9,126 nt of DNA from Candidatus Egaibacter danicus. GTDB taxonomy: Bacteria > Pseudomonadota > Gammaproteobacteria > Burkholderiales > Burkholderiaceae. A program made the translations under genes and the position numbers. Positions 7,404-9,126 of the stretch are shown one piece after another (the stretch's first letter is position 1; each line of letters begins with the position of its first letter). The notes beneath the pieces were generated by a model. The model was not told where the DNA came from. It made no database searches and saw only the letters and a program-made list of their open reading frames with translations. The stretch is taken from positions 1-9,126 of the forward strand of contig JAABRC010000052.1 in the NCBI GenBank assembly GCA_011391115.1. Direction: 5' to 3'.

Positions 7404-7694
7404 GTGACCGTATTAACCGATAGCCAAGACCGCACGGATGTGTTGAACCGGTTGCGCCGTGCCGAGGGACAAATCCGGGGCATCCACCGTATGGTTGAAG
7501 AAGGCGAGAGCTGCCTGAAGATCGGGCAGCAATTTTCGGCTGTGCGCAAGGCGCTCGATAGCACCTACCTGCGCATGACGGTGTGCTTTGTGGAGCAGGA
7601 GTTGCAGGCGCGCATCAACCCGGATGCCACACAGAAGGCGGATTTGGACCTGATGCTCAAAGACATGGAAACCTTACTCGCCCGCATGGGCTGA
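7404..7694 (+). CDS. DUF156 (CsoR/RcnR/FrmR/CstR-family) transcriptional repressor
   Basis: This is a 96-aa all-helical repressor of the family that senses Cu(I), Ni/Co, formaldehyde or persulfides and normally works as a tetramer. The core [15 protein letters not shown] (16-30) and the [11 protein letters not shown] stretch (42-52) identify it. Cys37 sits at the conserved helix-2 Cys. By gapless alignment to B. subtilis CsoR, the next ligand positions are Phe62 (normally His) and Glu66 (Cys in CsoR and CstR, Glu in FrmR), and there is a Cys61 just before the missing His. It is therefore not a standard copper or nickel sensor. The GTG start at 7404 is preceded by AAAGGAG with an 8-base gap, and it follows the DUF2892 stop by 13 bp; an upstream ATG at 7308 lies inside DUF2892 and would add unrelated residues. 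The likely target is the operator at 2671-2686. Its 3' end overlaps that of mnmA by 21 bp. Confidence 0.92.
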   Translation: MTVLTDSQDRTDVLNRLRRAEGQIRGIHRMVEEGESCLKIGQQFSAVRKALDSTYLRMTVCFVEQELQARINPDATQKADLDLMLKDMETLLARMG

Positions 7695-8816
7695 GGCAAT
7701 CACGCCGCCGCCCAGGCAGACGTCGCCGTCGTACAGCACGGCCGACTGGCCCGGCGTGACCGCCCATTGTGGCTGCGCGAATTGCAGGGCAAATCCCTGC
7801 ATGCTGGCGTCTCGAACCCGGCACGCTGCGTCGCTTTGCCGGTAGCGGGTTTTGGCGGCCATGTCAGCAGACGCAGGTGCAAAGCCGGCTGTCCAGCTTG
7901 CGTCTTGAGCCGATAGGGACGAAGACTGCAGCCACGGATGGTCATGTCCTTGCACAATCCAGAGTGTGTTGGTTTGCATGTCCTTGCGCGCAACAAACCA
8001 CGGTGCGTGGTCGCCACCACCTTTTTGCGCCCCTTTGGCCTTGATGCCGCCAATACCCAAACCCTGGCGCTGCCCCAGTGTGTAAAAGCTCAGACCTTGG
8101 TGTTCGCCTATTTTTCGCCCCATTGCATCCCGAATGGGGCCGGGTTCCTTCGCGATGTAGCGATTCAGAAATTCCCGAAACGGGCGCTCTCCAATGAAGC
8201 AGATGCCGGTGGAGTCCTTCTTTTTGGCGTTGGGCAGGCCAATGTCTTGCGCGATCTGGCGGACCTGGGTCTTGAGGAGTTCGCCAATCGGGAACAGGGT
8301 TTTGGACAGCTGCGCCTGGTTGAGACGGTGCAAAAAATAGCTCTGGTCCTTGGACGGATCCAGACCCTTCAGCAGTTCGTACAGGTGCGTTTGCGGCGAC
8401 CGTCGCACGCGGGCGTAATGACCGGTCGCGATCTTCTCGGCGCCCAGTCGCATGGCATGGTCCAAAAACGCCTTGAACTTGATTTCTGCGTTGCACAAAA
8501 TGTCGGGATTGGGCGTTCGGCCCGCTTGGTACTCGCGCAGGAACTCGGCGAAAACCCGGTCCTTGTATTCGGCGGCAAAATTGACGTGCTCTATCTCAAT
8601 GCCAATGACATCAGCAACTGCGGCGGCGTCAACAAAGTCGATGTTCGACGTGCAATAGCCGGGATCGTCGCTGTCTGAACCGGCAGGGCGGTCGTCGTCT
8701 TCCCAGTTCTTCATGAAAATGCCAATGACCTCGTGCCCCTGCTGTTTCAGCAGATGGGCCGTGACCGCTGAATCCACACCGCCGCTGAGGCCCACAACCA
8801 CTCTTTGCTTACTCAT
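7674..8816 (-). CDS. mnmA: tRNA-specific 2-thiouridylase MnmA
   Basis: This cytoplasmic enzyme adenylates U34 of tRNA Lys, Glu and Gln and replaces the C2 oxygen with sulfur delivered as persulfide, giving s2U34. The 380 aa match the family length. The PP-loop ATPase motif GLSGGVDS is at 9-16, the catalytic Asp105/Cys108 in [12 protein letters not shown] correspond to E. coli Asp99/Cys102, and the second catalytic Cys206 in [10 protein letters not shown] corresponds to Cys199. GHYAR (132-136) and the KDQSYFL segment (156-162) are also intact. A Gly/Lys-rich stretch near 258-268 is a small insertion also common in related bacteria. The start at ATG 8816 gives the typical [14 protein letters not shown]-terminus, although no Shine-Dalgarno sequence sits directly in front. 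It is convergent with the DUF156 gene, with overlapping 3' ends. Confidence 0.97.
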   Translation of the reverse strand: MSKQRVVVGLSGGVDSAVTAHLLKQQGHEVIGIFMKNWEDDDRPAGSDSDDPGYCTSNIDFVDAAAVADVIGIEIEHVNFAAEYKDRVFAEFLREYQAGRTPNPDILCNAEIKFKAFLDHAMRLGAEKIATGHYARVRRSPQTHLYELLKGLDPSKDQSYFLHRLNQAQLSKTLFPIGELLKTQVRQIAQDIGLPNAKKKDSTGICFIGERPFREFLNRYIAKEPGPIRDAMGRKIGEHQGLSFYTLGQRQGLGIGGIKAKGAQKGGGDHAPWFVARKDMQTNTLWIVQGHDHPWLQSSSLSAQDASWTAGFAPASADMAAKTRYRQSDAACRVRDASMQGFALQFAQPQWAVTPGQSAVLYDGDVCLGGGVIASAHAGE

Positions 8817-8824
8817 GAGGCCAT
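8813..8824 (-). other. Three-codon upstream reading frame overlapping the mnmA start
   Basis: On the minus strand, ATG GCC TCA TGA encodes Met-Ala-Ser. GAGG (8835-8832) lies 7 bases before its ATG, a proper ribosome-binding distance, whereas mnmA itself has no such sequence. Its stop overlaps the mnmA ATG as ATGA, which allows terminating ribosomes to restart on mnmA. Whether it is translated is unknown. Confidence 0.4.
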
Positions 8825-8835
8825 TTTAGGGCCTC
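8817..8835 (-). promoter_or_regulatory. Hairpin in the mnmA leader, adjacent to the start codon
   Basis: GAGGCC and GGCCTC form a perfect 6-bp, mostly GC stem with a 7-base loop. In the mnmA transcript it ends at the base before the AUG and includes the only GAGG ribosome-binding candidate. It could limit mnmA translation. There is no T-run, so it is not a terminator. Confidence 0.45.
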
Positions 8836-8917
8836 GTGTCCAGCGGAATGATCTTAAGCGGAAATGGCCGATGGCCCTCGTGAAATATCAGTAGTATGCT
8901 ATCATAATAATAGCACT
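8836..8917. other. Intergenic region between the NUDIX gene and mnmA, with AT-rich dyad
   Basis: This 82-bp gap has no gene. An AT-rich block contains the inverted repeat TGCTAT-N7-ATAGCA (8897-8915), and GGCCGATGGCC lies at 8866-8876. No -35/-10 pair near consensus was found for mnmA, though the AT-rich block is the most likely place for its promoter. The dyad might instead be an operator. Confidence 0.4.
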
Positions 8918-9126
8918 TCAGAGTCCACCCTGGATGCTGGAGTCTGCGTGCACCAGATCCATGGGGTAGCGCTGCCCCTTCAAATAGTCTTCAATGCACT
9001 GCACGACCATGGCGCTGCGGTGGCGTACCGTGCTGGCGCGCACCTCGTCGGCGGTCATCCACAGGGTGCGCACAATGCCGGTGTCCAGCCCGCGATCCGC
9101 GTCGAAGGAACCCAGGTCACCGCAAA
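8918..9126 (-). CDS. NUDIX hydrolase, C-terminal fragment (NudJ-like)
   Basis: Only the last 69 codons are in the window; the rest, including the Nudix box, lies beyond the right edge. The visible part reads LDTGIVRTLWMTADEVRA, then HRSAMVVQCIEDYLKGQRYP, and ends in TGA at 8918-8920. This is the C-terminal pattern of small NUDIX hydrolases encoded next to mnmA; in E. coli that neighbour is nudJ, a nucleotide and thiamine-precursor pyrophosphatase. The gene reads in the same direction as mnmA and ends 101 bp before it, so the two could share a transcript. Substrate cannot be judged from this fragment. Confidence 0.78.
   Translation of the reverse strand, partial: CGDLGSFDADRGLDTGIVRTLWMTADEVRASTVRHRSAMVVQCIEDYLKGQRYPMDLVHADSSIQGGL

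Noticed and set aside
7938..8678. Open frame of 246 codons on the plus strand, antisense to mnmA
   Set aside because: mnmA has all catalytic motifs in the other strand; the antisense frame has no ribosome binding site or recognisable motif.
7404..8816. Functional link between the putative sulfur-responsive operon and mnmA, a persulfide-using enzyme
   Set aside because: mnmA is a housekeeping gene with a NUDIX neighbour in many bacteria, so adjacency is probably chance; only the convergent overlap itself is worth noting.

Overview
The window looks like a chromosomal segment of a betaproteobacterium, probably order Burkholderiales and close to Comamonadaceae. The codon use is GC-rich, the MnmA and NUDIX proteins are of the expected type, and a NUDIX gene sits directly upstream of mnmA, as nudJ does in E. 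coli. This placement is inference, because no rRNA or marker comparison is possible here. No tRNA, rRNA, insertion sequence, integrase or CRISPR array was seen, and base composition looks even throughout.

Left part, minus strand (1-2528): a nearly complete LapB-like type I secretion ABC transporter (degenerate C39-like domain, membrane domain, ATPase domain) whose last few codons run off the left edge. Just upstream, in the same direction, is a small conserved protein of about 107 aa from a family often mislabelled 'tryptophan synthase beta-like'.

Centre, plus strand (2647-7694): a compact four-gene operon. It encodes a periplasmic adaptor, an RND inner-membrane pump of 1116 aa, a 74-aa DUF2892 two-helix membrane protein, and a 96-aa DUF156 (CsoR/RcnR/FrmR/CstR-family) repressor. 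Gaps are 7 bp, a 4-bp overlap (ATGA) and 13 bp. It has a very good sigma70-type promoter (TTGATA, 17 bp, TATACT). A near-perfect 16-bp dyad, ATACTCCATGGGGTAT, overlaps the -10 box and has the form of a CsoR-family operator. The simplest reading is an efflux pump repressed by the sensor encoded at the end of its own operon. The sensor lacks the usual metal-binding His, and the pump has the drug-type rather than heavy-metal-type RND motif, so the inducer is not obviously a metal. A reactive sulfur species, thiol or electrophile is a reasonable but unproven guess. No outer-membrane channel gene is in view.

Right part, minus strand (7674-9126): mnmA (tRNA 2-thiouridylase), converging on the repressor gene with a 21-bp overlap of coding ends, and then the C-terminal end of a NUDIX hydrolase. 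The mnmA leader contains a three-codon reading frame with its own Shine-Dalgarno sequence that ends on the mnmA start codon.

The candidate for a little-described system is the RND/DUF2892/DUF156 operon with its matching operator.
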